From NCBI RefSeq assembly GCF_009746715.1, contig NZ_VRKW01000006.1, positions 62,001 to 126,000 of the forward strand: 64,000 nt of DNA. The letters are read 5' to 3'. The DNA is from Ketobacter sp. MCCC 1A13808. GTDB lineage: Bacteria; Pseudomonadota; Gammaproteobacteria; Pseudomonadales; Ketobacteraceae. Under the pieces are notes generated by a model, which saw nothing but the letters and a program-made list of their open reading frames with translations, did no database searches and was not told the origin of the DNA. Within the stretch, counting starts at the first letter, position 1; every line of letters starts with the position of its first letter. A program made the translations under genes and the position numbers. This document shows positions 36,563 through 45,906 of the stretch, piece by piece.

Positions 36563-37672
36563 ATGGCAACATCGACAATTTTCATCACCGGGGGCACCGG
36601 GCTCATCGGCTCCTGGACCACAGCAACGCTGACTCAGCAGGGGCATCAGGTGTACGTTCTGGCGCGCAATAGTGCCGCCAGGAAAGCGACATACCTTGAT
36701 TGGATAAAACGCCATGGTGGCACGCCCGAGCGAGTGCAATTAGTCGAAGGAAACTTAAATAGTCCGGCACTGGGCATCAATCAGGAGGGCCTACAGCACC
36801 TGGCACAATGTCAGATCGTATATCACATGGGATCGTCTTTTGAGTGGGGCCTGAGCCGGCAACAAGCCCACCTGACCACAGTACAGGGCACCATTGAACT
36901 AGCACAGCAACTAGTGAAGATGCCGGACCTGAAGCAATTAATACATTTGACCGGCTATATGCTGAAAGCACCCAAGATCTGGGAAACGTTGCAGTTGAAT
37001 GCCAACACCTATGATTACGCAGATGGACTGACTGCTGCCCAACAAGACCGGCTCTATCGACGCTTCAGCGCTTATGAAGCTGCGAAAGTGGTGGCCAGCT
37101 TCGAAATGTCGCGCCGGGCAGCACGCCATAAGCTTCCTCTCACGAATATAGAGCTGTGTACTGTGGCGGGTCATTCGCAAACCGGTGAGATTTTGCAGCC
37201 GCAGGGTTTTCCGCAACTGGTATATGGGGTGAAGAATAAATTCATGCCGCTGATACCAGGCAAAGCAGAGGACTGGATTCCACTGATTCCGCTGGACTAT
37301 CTGGTGCAATTTATTACCGGCATTATTCATGTACCTCACACCATAGGACAGGATTATCTGGTCCTGGATGAGCGCACACCGAATTTTGCAGCGCTGTTGA
37401 AACTGATCGCTGAGCATCTGGATATGAAGCCGGCAACCCACCATGTGCCGAAGAAATGGGTCAAGTTACTGCTGAACCTGGGCTTGTCCCGTATCTCCGG
37501 CATGTCCGCAGAAACTCTGGATTTTTTGCAGCCTTATCGTTTCGATACCCAGGCCAGCCAAAAGGTGGCCGCTGAAATGGGGCTGGTGATGCCGGACATT
37601 ACCGACGTTGTAAAAAGAACGGTGGCATTTTTGGCAGGTAATGAATTTGCCCAATTTCATACTGCCAGCTAG
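36563..37672 (+). CDS. Extended SDR / NAD(P)-dependent epimerase-reductase
   Basis: Rossmann-fold oxidoreductase of 369 residues from MATSTIFITGG. The nucleotide-binding motif is TGGTGLIGSW (GxxGxxG), with a VEGNLN segment (aspartate-equivalent region), and YEAAKVV as the Y-x3-K active site. The C-terminal region is long, like fatty acyl-CoA reductase/NAD-binding-4 proteins. An ATG three codons upstream is possible. It probably is under control of the divergent LysR gene. Substrate not identified. Confidence 0.8.
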   Translation: MATSTIFITGGTGLIGSWTTATLTQQGHQVYVLARNSAARKATYLDWIKRHGGTPERVQLVEGNLNSPALGINQEGLQHLAQCQIVYHMGSSFEWGLSRQQAHLTTVQGTIELAQQLVKMPDLKQLIHLTGYMLKAPKIWETLQLNANTYDYADGLTAAQQDRLYRRFSAYEAAKVVASFEMSRRAARHKLPLTNIELCTVAGHSQTGEILQPQGFPQLVYGVKNKFMPLIPGKAEDWIPLIPLDYLVQFITGIIHVPHTIGQDYLVLDERTPNFAALLKLIAEHLDMKPATHHVPKKWVKLLLNLGLSRISGMSAETLDFLQPYRFDTQASQKVAAEMGLVMPDITDVVKRTVAFLAGNEFAQFHTAS

Positions 37673-37803
37673 CGTCCGACTAGCGGAGGTTCACTTTGAT
37701 CGCTACACTCTTGGCAATGCTTGATAGCATGCTCCATAACGCTATCAATTTAAGCCGGGGTTACCAACGCACGAGGAGCAGAACAATCAAGTCCATTTTC
37801 CGA

Positions 37804-38235
37804 ATGAAACAAACGTTGGTTCTGCTGCTACTGCTGCTATTGGGTACGATGTTCTCCGGCTGCGAAGAAACACCGCTGGAAGAACTTATAAGCCAACATA
37901 TCGACGCTATCACCGAAGGCATTGAAACCGGTAAACCCGATTTGGTACTGGAGCATTTTGACGAAGGTTTCAGTACCCCTTCGGGGCAGGATAGGCATTG
38001 GGTGAAGCGCATCATGCTGGCTCAAATGCTGCGTAAACAAACCATTCACGTGGTCCTCACCAATTTGACCATTGAATCACGGGACGACTTTACCACCGAT
38101 GCGAGCTTCAACGTGCTGCTAACCGGCAGCCAGGGCTTGATACCCCGGGAAGGCGCGATCTATCAAGTGGAAACCCAGTGGCGTTTACAGGATGGAGATT
38201 GGTTAGTAAATTATGCAAGCTGGCGTAAGCCGTAG
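37804..38235 (+). CDS. Small lipoprotein, unknown function
   Basis: Predicted lipoprotein of 143 residues from the ATG at 37804: MKQTLVLLLLLLLGTMFSGC, with the lipobox FSGC at Cys20. The mature part (EETPLEELISQHIDAITEGI, WVKRIMLAQMLRKQTIHVVL, QVETQWRLQDGDWLVNYASW) has the size and C-terminal QWR...DGxW pattern of NTF2-like or nuclear-transport-factor folds. The upstream open frame has no good start. It is convergent with fumC, 6 bp away. Confidence 0.75.
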   Translation: MKQTLVLLLLLLLGTMFSGCEETPLEELISQHIDAITEGIETGKPDLVLEHFDEGFSTPSGQDRHWVKRIMLAQMLRKQTIHVVLTNLTIESRDDFTTDASFNVLLTGSQGLIPREGAIYQVETQWRLQDGDWLVNYASWRKP

Positions 38236-38241
38236 TCAGGC

Positions 38242-39627
38242 TCAGGGACCCAGCATCGATTCCGGCACCACTAACCGTTCAAACTCCGAATCGTCCAGAT
38301 AACCCAATGCGACTACCGCTTGCTTTAATGTGGTTTGGTCTGCGTAGGCTTTCTTCGCCGCCTCTGATGCTTTGTCATAACCGATGTGGGGCACGAGCGC
38401 CGTAACCAACATTAGAGTGCTGCTGACGAAGTGCTGCAGGCGCGCCGGTTCCGCTTCGATCCCGTCCAGGCAACGGCGGGTAAAACTGGCAATGGCATCG
38501 GACAGCAGAGTAACCGATTCCATAACGGTATAAATAATCAGTGGTTTGAACACATTGAGTTCAAATTGACCTTGGGTATTCGCCATGGCAATCGTTTGAT
38601 CGTTTCCCAACACGCGCAACGCCACCATAGTTAAAGCCTCAATTTGAGTCGGGTTTACTTTGCCTGGCATAATCGAGCTGCCCGGCTCATTCGCGGGAAT
38701 TTTAAGCTCACCTAAACCACAACGAGGCCCGCTGCCCATCCAGCGCAAGTCATTCCCTATCTTAAATAAAGCACTGGCAAGCACACGCACCGCTCCGTGA
38801 AAACTCAGTAACGCCTCATGCCCTGCCAGCGCCATAAACTTATTTTCAGCGGGCACAAACGACAGCCCGGTCAAACTATTAATCCTTGCCACCACCGTAT
38901 CCGGCCACCGCGGGTGTGTGTTTAATCCCGTGCCCACCGCACTGCCACCGATGGCCAGCGCCATCAGTCCGGGAACGGCTTTTTCCAGTTCCTGCATTGC
39001 CAGCTGAACCTGCCCGCGGTAACCGCTGAACTCCTGACCCAGTGTTATCGGAGTCGCGTCCATTAAATGGGTGCGGCCACTTTTGATCAGATCTTTGAAT
39101 TGGTTTTGTTTGTTCTCCAGGCTTTGCAACAGATCAGTCAATACCGGTGACAACTGGTGATACCACTGATGCACCACTGTCATGTGCATCACCGTGGGGA
39201 AGGAGTCGTTGGAGGATTGCGACATATTGACATGGTCGTTGGGGTGTATTGGCTGCTGAGTGCCGCGTTTATTACCCGCCAGCTCGTTAGCCCGGTTAGA
39301 GATCACTTCGTTCAGGTTCATATTTGTCTGCGTGCCGCTTCCGGTTTGCCAAACAGACAATGGAAACTGATCCCGATGCTGGCCTGCCATTACTTCATCA
39401 CATGCGTCCACAATGTAACCGGCTAACTCTGCGTCCAGCTTACCCAATTCCGTATTGGCCAACGCCGCTGCTTTTTTTAATAGCGCATACTGAAAAATAA
39501 ACTGCGCCGGAAAATGTTGATCGCCGATGGGGAAATTCTGTAGTGATCGTTGCGTCTGGGCACCCCAAAGTGCCGTTGCCGGCACTTCCACCTTGCCCAG
39601 TGCATCGCGTTCTGTGCGGGTTTCCAT
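38242..39627 (-). CDS. fumC: Class II fumarate hydratase FumC
   Basis: Iron-independent tetrameric fumarase of the TCA cycle, 461 residues. Visible motifs: ALWGAQTQRSLQNFPIG near the start, the TGSGTQTNMNLNEVISNRA and NDSFPTVMHM substrate regions, SGRTHLMDATPITLGQE, and the family signature GSSIMPGKVNPTQIEA. It follows acnA by 32 bp on the same strand. An oxygen-stable fumarase next to an aconitase is a common aerobic arrangement. Confidence 0.96.
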   Translation of the reverse strand: METRTERDALGKVEVPATALWGAQTQRSLQNFPIGDQHFPAQFIFQYALLKKAAALANTELGKLDAELAGYIVDACDEVMAGQHRDQFPLSVWQTGSGTQTNMNLNEVISNRANELAGNKRGTQQPIHPNDHVNMSQSSNDSFPTVMHMTVVHQWYHQLSPVLTDLLQSLENKQNQFKDLIKSGRTHLMDATPITLGQEFSGYRGQVQLAMQELEKAVPGLMALAIGGSAVGTGLNTHPRWPDTVVARINSLTGLSFVPAENKFMALAGHEALLSFHGAVRVLASALFKIGNDLRWMGSGPRCGLGELKIPANEPGSSIMPGKVNPTQIEALTMVALRVLGNDQTIAMANTQGQFELNVFKPLIIYTVMESVTLLSDAIASFTRRCLDGIEAEPARLQHFVSSTLMLVTALVPHIGYDKASEAAKKAYADQTTLKQAVVALGYLDDSEFERLVVPESMLGP

Positions 39628-39659
39628 AACTATCCCTGCGTGCTATTCACTGTGCTCAT

Positions 39660-42329
39660 TTAACTTCGTTCTGCTAGCTGCTCCAATACGTATTGCAAAA
39701 TCCCGCCTTGCTGGTAATAGTGCAGTTCATCTTCTGTATCAATACGGCAAATCAGCTCCAGTGATGCCTCACTACCGTCTTCACGCACCACATGCAACGT
39801 CACTTTAGTGCCCATACCCAAACCTTTTAATCCGGTAAGCGACACTATTTCGGTTCCGTTCAGTTGCAGGGTATTGCGGCTTTCTCCTGGCGGAAATTGC
39901 AGTGGCAGAACCCCCATACCGACCAGATTGGAACGGTGAATGCGCTCAAAGCTTTCGGCCACTACGGCTTTCACGCCCAGCAAACGGGTTCCCTTGGCGG
40001 CCCAATCGCGACTGGACCCGGTGCCGTATTCCTTACCGGCAAAGATCACCAGGGGGACATTGTCCTGCTGGTATTTCATAGCGGCGTCATAAATCGCCAT
40101 CTGTTCACCCTGCGGCTGAAACTGTGTGACCCCCCCTTCTACACCGGGGCACATTTCATTTTTTATACGCACGTTAGCGAATGTACCGCGCATCATCACT
40201 TCATGATTACCACGTCGCGAACCGTAGGAATTGAAATCTTTTTTCTGCACGCCGTTGGCTTTCAAATACAACCCGGCGGGACTTGTCTCCCCGATACTAC
40301 CTGCTGGGGATATATGGTCCGTGGTAATACTGTCACCTAACAGTGCCAGCACCCTGGCTCCGCTCACATCCGCATAGGGGTCATGACTATTGTCGAGGAA
40401 AAACGGCGGATTCTGGATATAAGTCGATTTGGAATCCCACTCATAGGTTTTACTGTCTGGCACCTGAATTGACTGCCACTGCTCATCACCGCTGAACACA
40501 TCCGCGTATTGCTGACTGAACAAATCACTCGACACCAAGGCCACCGCCTGCTGAATTTCCGCATTTGTGGGCCACAGATCTTTTAAATACACCTGCTTGC
40601 CCTCTGCGGTTTCGCCTACCGGATCCTCGTCCAAATTAAGCAAGGTGGAACCGGCCAGGGCATACACCACCACCAGCGGCGGTGACGCCAACCAGTTTGC
40701 ACGCACTTTGGGATGGATGCGGCCTTCAAAGTTCCGATTGCCGGACAACACGGAACACACGGTTAATTTACCTTCGTCCACTGCCGCTTCAATGGGGTCC
40801 GGCAAGGGACCGGAATTACCGATACAGGTGGTGCAGCCATACCCCACCAAGTTAAACCCAAGTTGATTCAGATAGGTTTGCAGCCCGGCCTTCACCAAAT
40901 AATCAGTGACCACCTTGGACCCTGGCGCCAACGACGTTTTTACCCAGGGCTTTGTGGTAATGCCCAGCTCAACTGCCTTCTGCGCAATTAAGCCGGCAGC
41001 CATCATTACTGCGGGATTGGATGTGTTGGTGCACGATGTAATGGCAGCGATCACCACGTCACCGTCTGCCAAACAATAATCCGCGCCCGATACTGCAATT
41101 TCCTGAGGTTCAGTGCGACCGGACAAGTTCAGCACATCGGTGATGGCGGCAGGCAACTTAGGCAAAGGCACCCGATCCTGGGGCCGCTTGGGGCCAGCCA
41201 GGCTGGGCACCACTGACGACATGTCCAGGTGCAATGAGCTGCTGTAATGAGTGGCATCGGACTCATCCCGCCACAACCCCTGGGCCTTGCTGTACGCTTC
41301 CACCAATTCAACCAGTTCAGGGGGACGCCCGGACAAGGTTAAATACGTTATGGTCTCCTGGTCTACCGGAAAGAAACCACAGGTTGCACCGTATTCCGGC
41401 GCCATATTGGCGATGGTGGCGCGGTCAGCTAACGGCAAATGGTCCAGTCCCGCGCCATAGAATTCCACGAATTTACCCACAACGCCGTGCGCACGCAGCA
41501 TTTCAACGACGGTTAATACCAAGTCGGTCGCGGTAATACCTTCGTTTAACTTTCCATCTAGCTGAAAGCCCACCACTTCAGGTATCAACATCGACACCGG
41601 TTGTCCGAGCATCGCCGCTTCGGCTTCGATGCCGCCTACACCCCAACCCAGGACGCCCAGACCGTTGATCATGGTGGTATGACTGTCGGTGCCCACCAGT
41701 GTATCCGGAAACACATAGGTCTCCCCATCAATCTCCTTGCGCCAGGCGACTTCCGCTAAATATTCCAGATTTACCTGGTGGCAAATACCGGTGCCTGGAG
41801 GCACTACCCGAAAATTGTCAAACGCCGACTGCCCCCAGCGTAAAAACTGATAGCGCTCGCCATTGCGCTCCATTTCAATTTCAACGTTGTCGTGATAAGC
41901 AGAAGGATCTGCGAATTTATCCACCATCACCGAGTGGTCTATAACCAGATCCACCTGGTTAATGGGATTAATCAATGCCGGGTCTTTGCCCCGGCGCGCC
42001 ACATCGTCGCGCATCGCAGCCAAATCCACGACCGCAGGAACTCCGGTGAAATCCTGCATCAAAACGCGAGACGGGCGGAACGCAATTTCCTGCTTGACCG
42101 GGTTCACGGGGTTCCAATCGATTAACGCCTGGATATGTTCGGACTTAACACTTACTCCGTCCTCAAAGCGCAACAAATTTTCCAATAATACTTTCAGGGA
42201 GTACGGCAACTTACGGACTGACTCGTGCCCGGATTCGATTAATTTTTGCAAACTGAAGATGGTGTATTGTTTGTCGCTAACGGACAATGAAGTGCGGGTG
42301 TGGAGTGTATCGTTTACCTGAACGGACAT
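39660..42329 (-). CDS. acnA: Aconitate hydratase AcnA
   Basis: TCA-cycle aconitase (citrate to isocitrate), 889 residues from the ATG at 42327-42329, which has the ribosome-binding site AAGGAGGGTTGCT; an in-frame upstream ATG has none. The [4Fe-4S] cluster cysteines lie in AAITSCTNTSNPAVM and GYGCTTCIGNSGPL. GTDSHTTMINGLGVLGWGVGG and the swivel-domain KEYGTGSSRDWAAKG are present. The long GTG/ATG region upstream is AT-rich. AcnA-type enzymes resist oxidation and are often stress-induced. Confidence 0.96.
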   Translation of the reverse strand: MSVQVNDTLHTRTSLSVSDKQYTIFSLQKLIESGHESVRKLPYSLKVLLENLLRFEDGVSVKSEHIQALIDWNPVNPVKQEIAFRPSRVLMQDFTGVPAVVDLAAMRDDVARRGKDPALINPINQVDLVIDHSVMVDKFADPSAYHDNVEIEMERNGERYQFLRWGQSAFDNFRVVPPGTGICHQVNLEYLAEVAWRKEIDGETYVFPDTLVGTDSHTTMINGLGVLGWGVGGIEAEAAMLGQPVSMLIPEVVGFQLDGKLNEGITATDLVLTVVEMLRAHGVVGKFVEFYGAGLDHLPLADRATIANMAPEYGATCGFFPVDQETITYLTLSGRPPELVELVEAYSKAQGLWRDESDATHYSSSLHLDMSSVVPSLAGPKRPQDRVPLPKLPAAITDVLNLSGRTEPQEIAVSGADYCLADGDVVIAAITSCTNTSNPAVMMAAGLIAQKAVELGITTKPWVKTSLAPGSKVVTDYLVKAGLQTYLNQLGFNLVGYGCTTCIGNSGPLPDPIEAAVDEGKLTVCSVLSGNRNFEGRIHPKVRANWLASPPLVVVYALAGSTLLNLDEDPVGETAEGKQVYLKDLWPTNAEIQQAVALVSSDLFSQQYADVFSGDEQWQSIQVPDSKTYEWDSKSTYIQNPPFFLDNSHDPYADVSGARVLALLGDSITTDHISPAGSIGETSPAGLYLKANGVQKKDFNSYGSRRGNHEVMMRGTFANVRIKNEMCPGVEGGVTQFQPQGEQMAIYDAAMKYQQDNVPLVIFAGKEYGTGSSRDWAAKGTRLLGVKAVVAESFERIHRSNLVGMGVLPLQFPPGESRNTLQLNGTEIVSLTGLKGLGMGTKVTLHVVREDGSEASLELICRIDTEDELHYYQQGGILQYVLEQLAERS

Positions 42330-42562
42330 AGCAACCCTCCTTATGCTAGTGACGTGCTGTCTGGTACTTTTGACATAGTACTGGCCCCATATGTGCGGAC
42401 ACTTTAAAATGACCACACACTAACCTGAGCAATCTTCGACCACGTCCACACCAATTCGTTCAGCGGGTTGTCGCCCTGCAAAACTATATAGCGTGCAGAA
42501 TTGAAGATTCACTCTAATGACTATACATTGATATACGCACATATTGAAAAGAGGATTACATT

Positions 42563-43825
42563 ATTACCTATTCAATTAATATCGACCGGGTAGAAAAAGA
42601 TCTCTATCAATTGGCCAAATTTGGATTTAACGAGAAGGACAAAGGTATCTACCGTCAGGGCTTTACCGATCCGGATTGGGAATCCCGGCTATGGCTAATG
42701 GAATATTTCGAGAGCTACGGCCTGAAAGTGCAAATGGATGGTGCAGGTAATGTGTGCGCCCGCCTGGAGCCGGAAGGCGGTGAATCTCAACCAACCATTA
42801 TTATCGCCTCCCACCTGGATTCTGTCCCTGCTGGCGGTATTTTTGACGGCACACTGGGTGTGGTGGCCGGACTTGAGTGCATCCGGATCATCCAGGAAAA
42901 TAACATCCCCTTCCGCTATCCCATTGAAATCATAGCCACCAGCGAAGAAGAAGGCCGCTTCGGCGGTATGCTGGGAGCCCAGGCACTCACCGGCAGCCTG
43001 ACCCTGGGCTGGCTGGAAAATGCGAAAGACCCCACTGGTGAAAAGATTACCGATGCCATGGCCAAATACGGCCTGGACTACCATCAGGCTTTACATGCTG
43101 TGCGTGCCCCCGAAACCATCAAAGCGTTTTTGGAATTACATATCGAGCAGGGGCCAGTGCTGGAAGCCAGTAAAAAAACCATTGGTGTGGTGGAAGGCAT
43201 TTCCGGGGTGTTCAAATGGTTAATTAAGTTTATTGGAAAAGCCGATCATGCTGGCACTGCGCCGATGAACCTGCGCAGTGACGCGTTTATGGGGCTGGCG
43301 GAATTTGCACACGAAATCGGTCGCATAATCGAAGAGAACGGCACCGATAAAACCCGCCTGACCATTGGTCGAGTGGAATTGAAGCCCGGTTATGCGCACA
43401 CCGTTCCTGGTCAGGCAGAATTTACACTGGTAGGGCGGGATATGTCTGAAGAGGTCATGAAAGACGTATCAGACAGTTGCCGAAAAGCCTTATCGGCCAT
43501 CGCCCGCCGTCACCGGCTGATGTTTGAATACGAACAAATGAGTTGGCTGGAGCCCAAGGCCTGTTCGCAATACGTAATGGATGTAATTGAAAAAAATACG
43601 CAGGAATTGGGATACAGCTATCAACTGATGCCCAGCGGTGCAGGTCATGATGCACAATTCTTTAGCGATATCACGCCCACCGGAATGATCTTCATTCCCA
43701 GTGTCGGCGGTGTCAGTCACGCACCGGACGAGTGGTCCCATTGGTCAGACGTAGAAAAAGGCTGCAACGTATTGTTAAACAGCCTTTTAACTATTCAGCA
43801 CGATAATGCAGAAGGTAAAGCATAG
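42563..43825 (+). CDS. M20-family N-carbamoyl amino acid hydrolase / allantoate amidohydrolase-like
   Basis: Zinc-dependent amidohydrolase of about 420 residues that would split N-carbamoyl amino acids or allantoate-like ureides. Metal and substrate motifs: ASHLDSVPAGGIFDGTLGVV, ATSEEEGRFGGMLGAQAL, LELHIEQGPVLE, ADHAGTAPMNLRSDAF, PSGAGHDAQFF and GVSHAPDEWS. An annotated start at TTG 42611 would remove conserved N-terminal residues. The in-frame upstream sequence TYSINIDRVEKDLYQLAKFG matches the family start, and the only start candidates there are ATT codons at 42560 and 42563; GAGGA sits 7 nt before the second. It converges with the asnB-like operon. Confidence 0.85.
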   Translation: MTYSINIDRVEKDLYQLAKFGFNEKDKGIYRQGFTDPDWESRLWLMEYFESYGLKVQMDGAGNVCARLEPEGGESQPTIIIASHLDSVPAGGIFDGTLGVVAGLECIRIIQENNIPFRYPIEIIATSEEEGRFGGMLGAQALTGSLTLGWLENAKDPTGEKITDAMAKYGLDYHQALHAVRAPETIKAFLELHIEQGPVLEASKKTIGVVEGISGVFKWLIKFIGKADHAGTAPMNLRSDAFMGLAEFAHEIGRIIEENGTDKTRLTIGRVELKPGYAHTVPGQAEFTLVGRDMSEEVMKDVSDSCRKALSAIARRHRLMFEYEQMSWLEPKACSQYVMDVIEKNTQELGYSYQLMPSGAGHDAQFFSDITPTGMIFIPSVGGVSHAPDEWSHWSDVEKGCNVLLNSLLTIQHDNAEGKA

Positions 43826-43846
43826 AGGCTTTACCCGGACGCGCAC

Positions 43847-43868
43847 AAGGCAGCTAGCTCGCTGCCTT
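43847..43868. terminator. Hairpin between convergent genes
   Basis: AAGGCAGC (43847-43854) pairs with GCTGCCTT (43861-43868) around TAGCTC; it overlaps the last codons of the asnB-like gene. There is no clear T-run, so efficiency is uncertain. Confidence 0.5.
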
Positions 43869-45872
43869 CCAACCCAGTTCATCTGCCCGTTGCTGGGCCA
43901 GCTTAGGCAGATCTTGCTCAACAAAGTGGTGATGCAATAATTGCACGCCCAGCACATGGTTCAACACGGCATCCAGTTGTACTTTTGTATCCCGATCCAT
44001 GCTCGGGTCTTCGTGCCCGTCAATCAAAGCACGAATACCGTCGTAATCCAGCAATCCGGCCGCTTCCACTTTTTCTTTGCTGGCGAATTCATCGGTCAAG
44101 TTCATCAGCATTTTCCATTTTTTGGTATCGGTGTGAGCCGGTGGCGCCATAAATGCAAACTTCTGACGTTTATACAACGTTTCCGGTAACAGCCCTTTCA
44201 TGGCTTCACGTAAAACGTACTTTTCCGTCGCACCCTTGATGCGTAACTGCGGCGGCACTGTAGTCGCAAATTTCGCCAGGTGGTGATCCAAAAACGCAGG
44301 ACGCGCTTCCATCGAGTTCGCCATATCCACCCGATCGCCGCCCCAGGTCAGGATCTGCCCTTCCAGCATGGTTTTGATCCACACATATTGCGCTTTATCC
44401 AGCGGATGGCGTCCGTCCAGCTGATCACGATCGAAGGTTTGAGCGATCGCCGCTCCGGCATCGTAATTTTTCAAATCGTCGCGCCATTGCGGGTTTAATA
44501 ATTTCATGGCAAAGCTATCACAGTGCAACCAGTTTTGCAGACAGGTCGGCGTGAACCCAACCACTTCGCTCATGGCTACGGAGTTGAAATCTTCCCTGGG
44601 CAACATAGCACCACGGAACAGACTATTACTTTCTTCCAGGCTGGACTGCCACTCATTACGCAAACTGGCCGGAAGGGAATCCAGACCGTACAAGAACATG
44701 TCTTTACGGAAGGCAGGATAACCTGCGAACAACTCGTCCGAGCCCTCTCCGGTCAACACCACTTTGTAATTGTTCTTCTGGACCGTTTCGCTCATCAACA
44801 ATTTGGCTACAGCCAGCGTGTTATAGATCGTGCGCTCGGTATGCCAGATGGTGCGGGAAAAGTTTTTATAGAGATCGTCCGCAGACAGGGTCAACACCAA
44901 TTGGTCCGCTTCGGTCATCTCTGCCATTTCGCGGGCTATCGGCGTTTCATCGTAGGCTTCACTATCAAAACCGATGGTAAACGCTTTTACCGGGTCTTGC
45001 CGCGCTGCCGCAGACAACCCAAGAATAGAACAGGAGTCGATGCCACCGGAAAGGTAACAACCCACCGGCACGTCCGCTTGCAAACGATGCTGCACCGCTT
45101 CCAGCAACTGTTCGCGTACGCCTTCAACGTAATGACTTTCGTCTTTATGGTTGACGTATTCTCCCGCTACCGGGAAATCAATATCCCAATATTTCTTGTT
45201 GGTCACGGTTAATTGACCGTTTTTACGCTTGATCTTAATAAAATGCCCGGGCAATACCTGATGGATTCCATCGAATGCCGTGCTGCCGGGAACGGTTACC
45301 TGGATCAGCTGATGATAAGTCCCTGCCGCAGACAGCTTGCGTTTTACCGACGGATGCGCAAACAGCACTTTCAGCTCGGAACCGTACACAATCCCGTCTT
45401 CGGTCTCGGTCCAGTACAAAGGCTTAACACCAAAACGATCACGCACCAGATACATGTGGTCATCATTTTTGGCGTACAACGCAAATGCAAATTCACCGCG
45501 CAAATAATCCAGGGTTTTTTCCAGCCCGTAGCGGGGATACAAATGCAAAATTATTTCCGAATCGCTCTTGGTGGCGAAACGCGCCCCTTTAGACACTAAG
45601 CCTGAACGAATTTTCTGAAAGTCGTAAAACTCGCCGTTGTGAACCAGATAATAGTTCTGATCCTTTGATACCAGAGGCTGACGCCCTCGCTCCTCATTCA
45701 GATCTATAATTGAAAGGCGCGCGTGACTCATCCCCACCCCTAATCCCGGCGGGTTCGAATAGCCGAAATTATCTGGTCCACGGTGATACTGGATCGCCGC
45801 CATATTGACCAATACCTGGGAGTCGATGGGTTTTTGGGGGTCGCGGTGAAACACACCAGCAATACCACACAT
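43854..45872 (-). CDS. Asparagine synthase (glutamine-hydrolysing)-like amidotransferase
   Basis: AsnB-family enzyme of 672 residues. The N-terminal class-II glutaminase domain has the nucleophile Cys2 (MCGIAGVFHRD), YHRGPDNFG and NYYLVHNGEFYDF. The C-terminal synthetase domain has the PP-loop GCYLSGGIDSCSI and LTGEGSDELFAGYP. It would transfer ammonia from glutamine to an adenylated carboxylate. Housekeeping AsnB is shorter (about 550 residues), so a specialised substrate is plausible. It is the last gene of an operon with a carbamoyltransferase homologue 34 bp upstream and an SSS transporter, a context unlike simple asparagine synthesis. Confidence 0.88.
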   Translation of the reverse strand: MCGIAGVFHRDPQKPIDSQVLVNMAAIQYHRGPDNFGYSNPPGLGVGMSHARLSIIDLNEERGRQPLVSKDQNYYLVHNGEFYDFQKIRSGLVSKGARFATKSDSEIILHLYPRYGLEKTLDYLRGEFAFALYAKNDDHMYLVRDRFGVKPLYWTETEDGIVYGSELKVLFAHPSVKRKLSAAGTYHQLIQVTVPGSTAFDGIHQVLPGHFIKIKRKNGQLTVTNKKYWDIDFPVAGEYVNHKDESHYVEGVREQLLEAVQHRLQADVPVGCYLSGGIDSCSILGLSAAARQDPVKAFTIGFDSEAYDETPIAREMAEMTEADQLVLTLSADDLYKNFSRTIWHTERTIYNTLAVAKLLMSETVQKNNYKVVLTGEGSDELFAGYPAFRKDMFLYGLDSLPASLRNEWQSSLEESNSLFRGAMLPREDFNSVAMSEVVGFTPTCLQNWLHCDSFAMKLLNPQWRDDLKNYDAGAAIAQTFDRDQLDGRHPLDKAQYVWIKTMLEGQILTWGGDRVDMANSMEARPAFLDHHLAKFATTVPPQLRIKGATEKYVLREAMKGLLPETLYKRQKFAFMAPPAHTDTKKWKMLMNLTDEFASKEKVEAAGLLDYDGIRALIDGHEDPSMDRDTKVQLDAVLNHVLGVQLLHHHFVEQDLPKLAQQRADELGWKAAS

Positions 45873-45906
45873 AGAATTCTCCTGAGTTAATGAATACAGA
45901 CGCCGT

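Noticed and set aside
44523-45212. 229-codon plus-strand open frame inside the asnB-like gene
   Set aside because: Antisense to a well-conserved gene, no ribosome-binding site, no recognisable domain.
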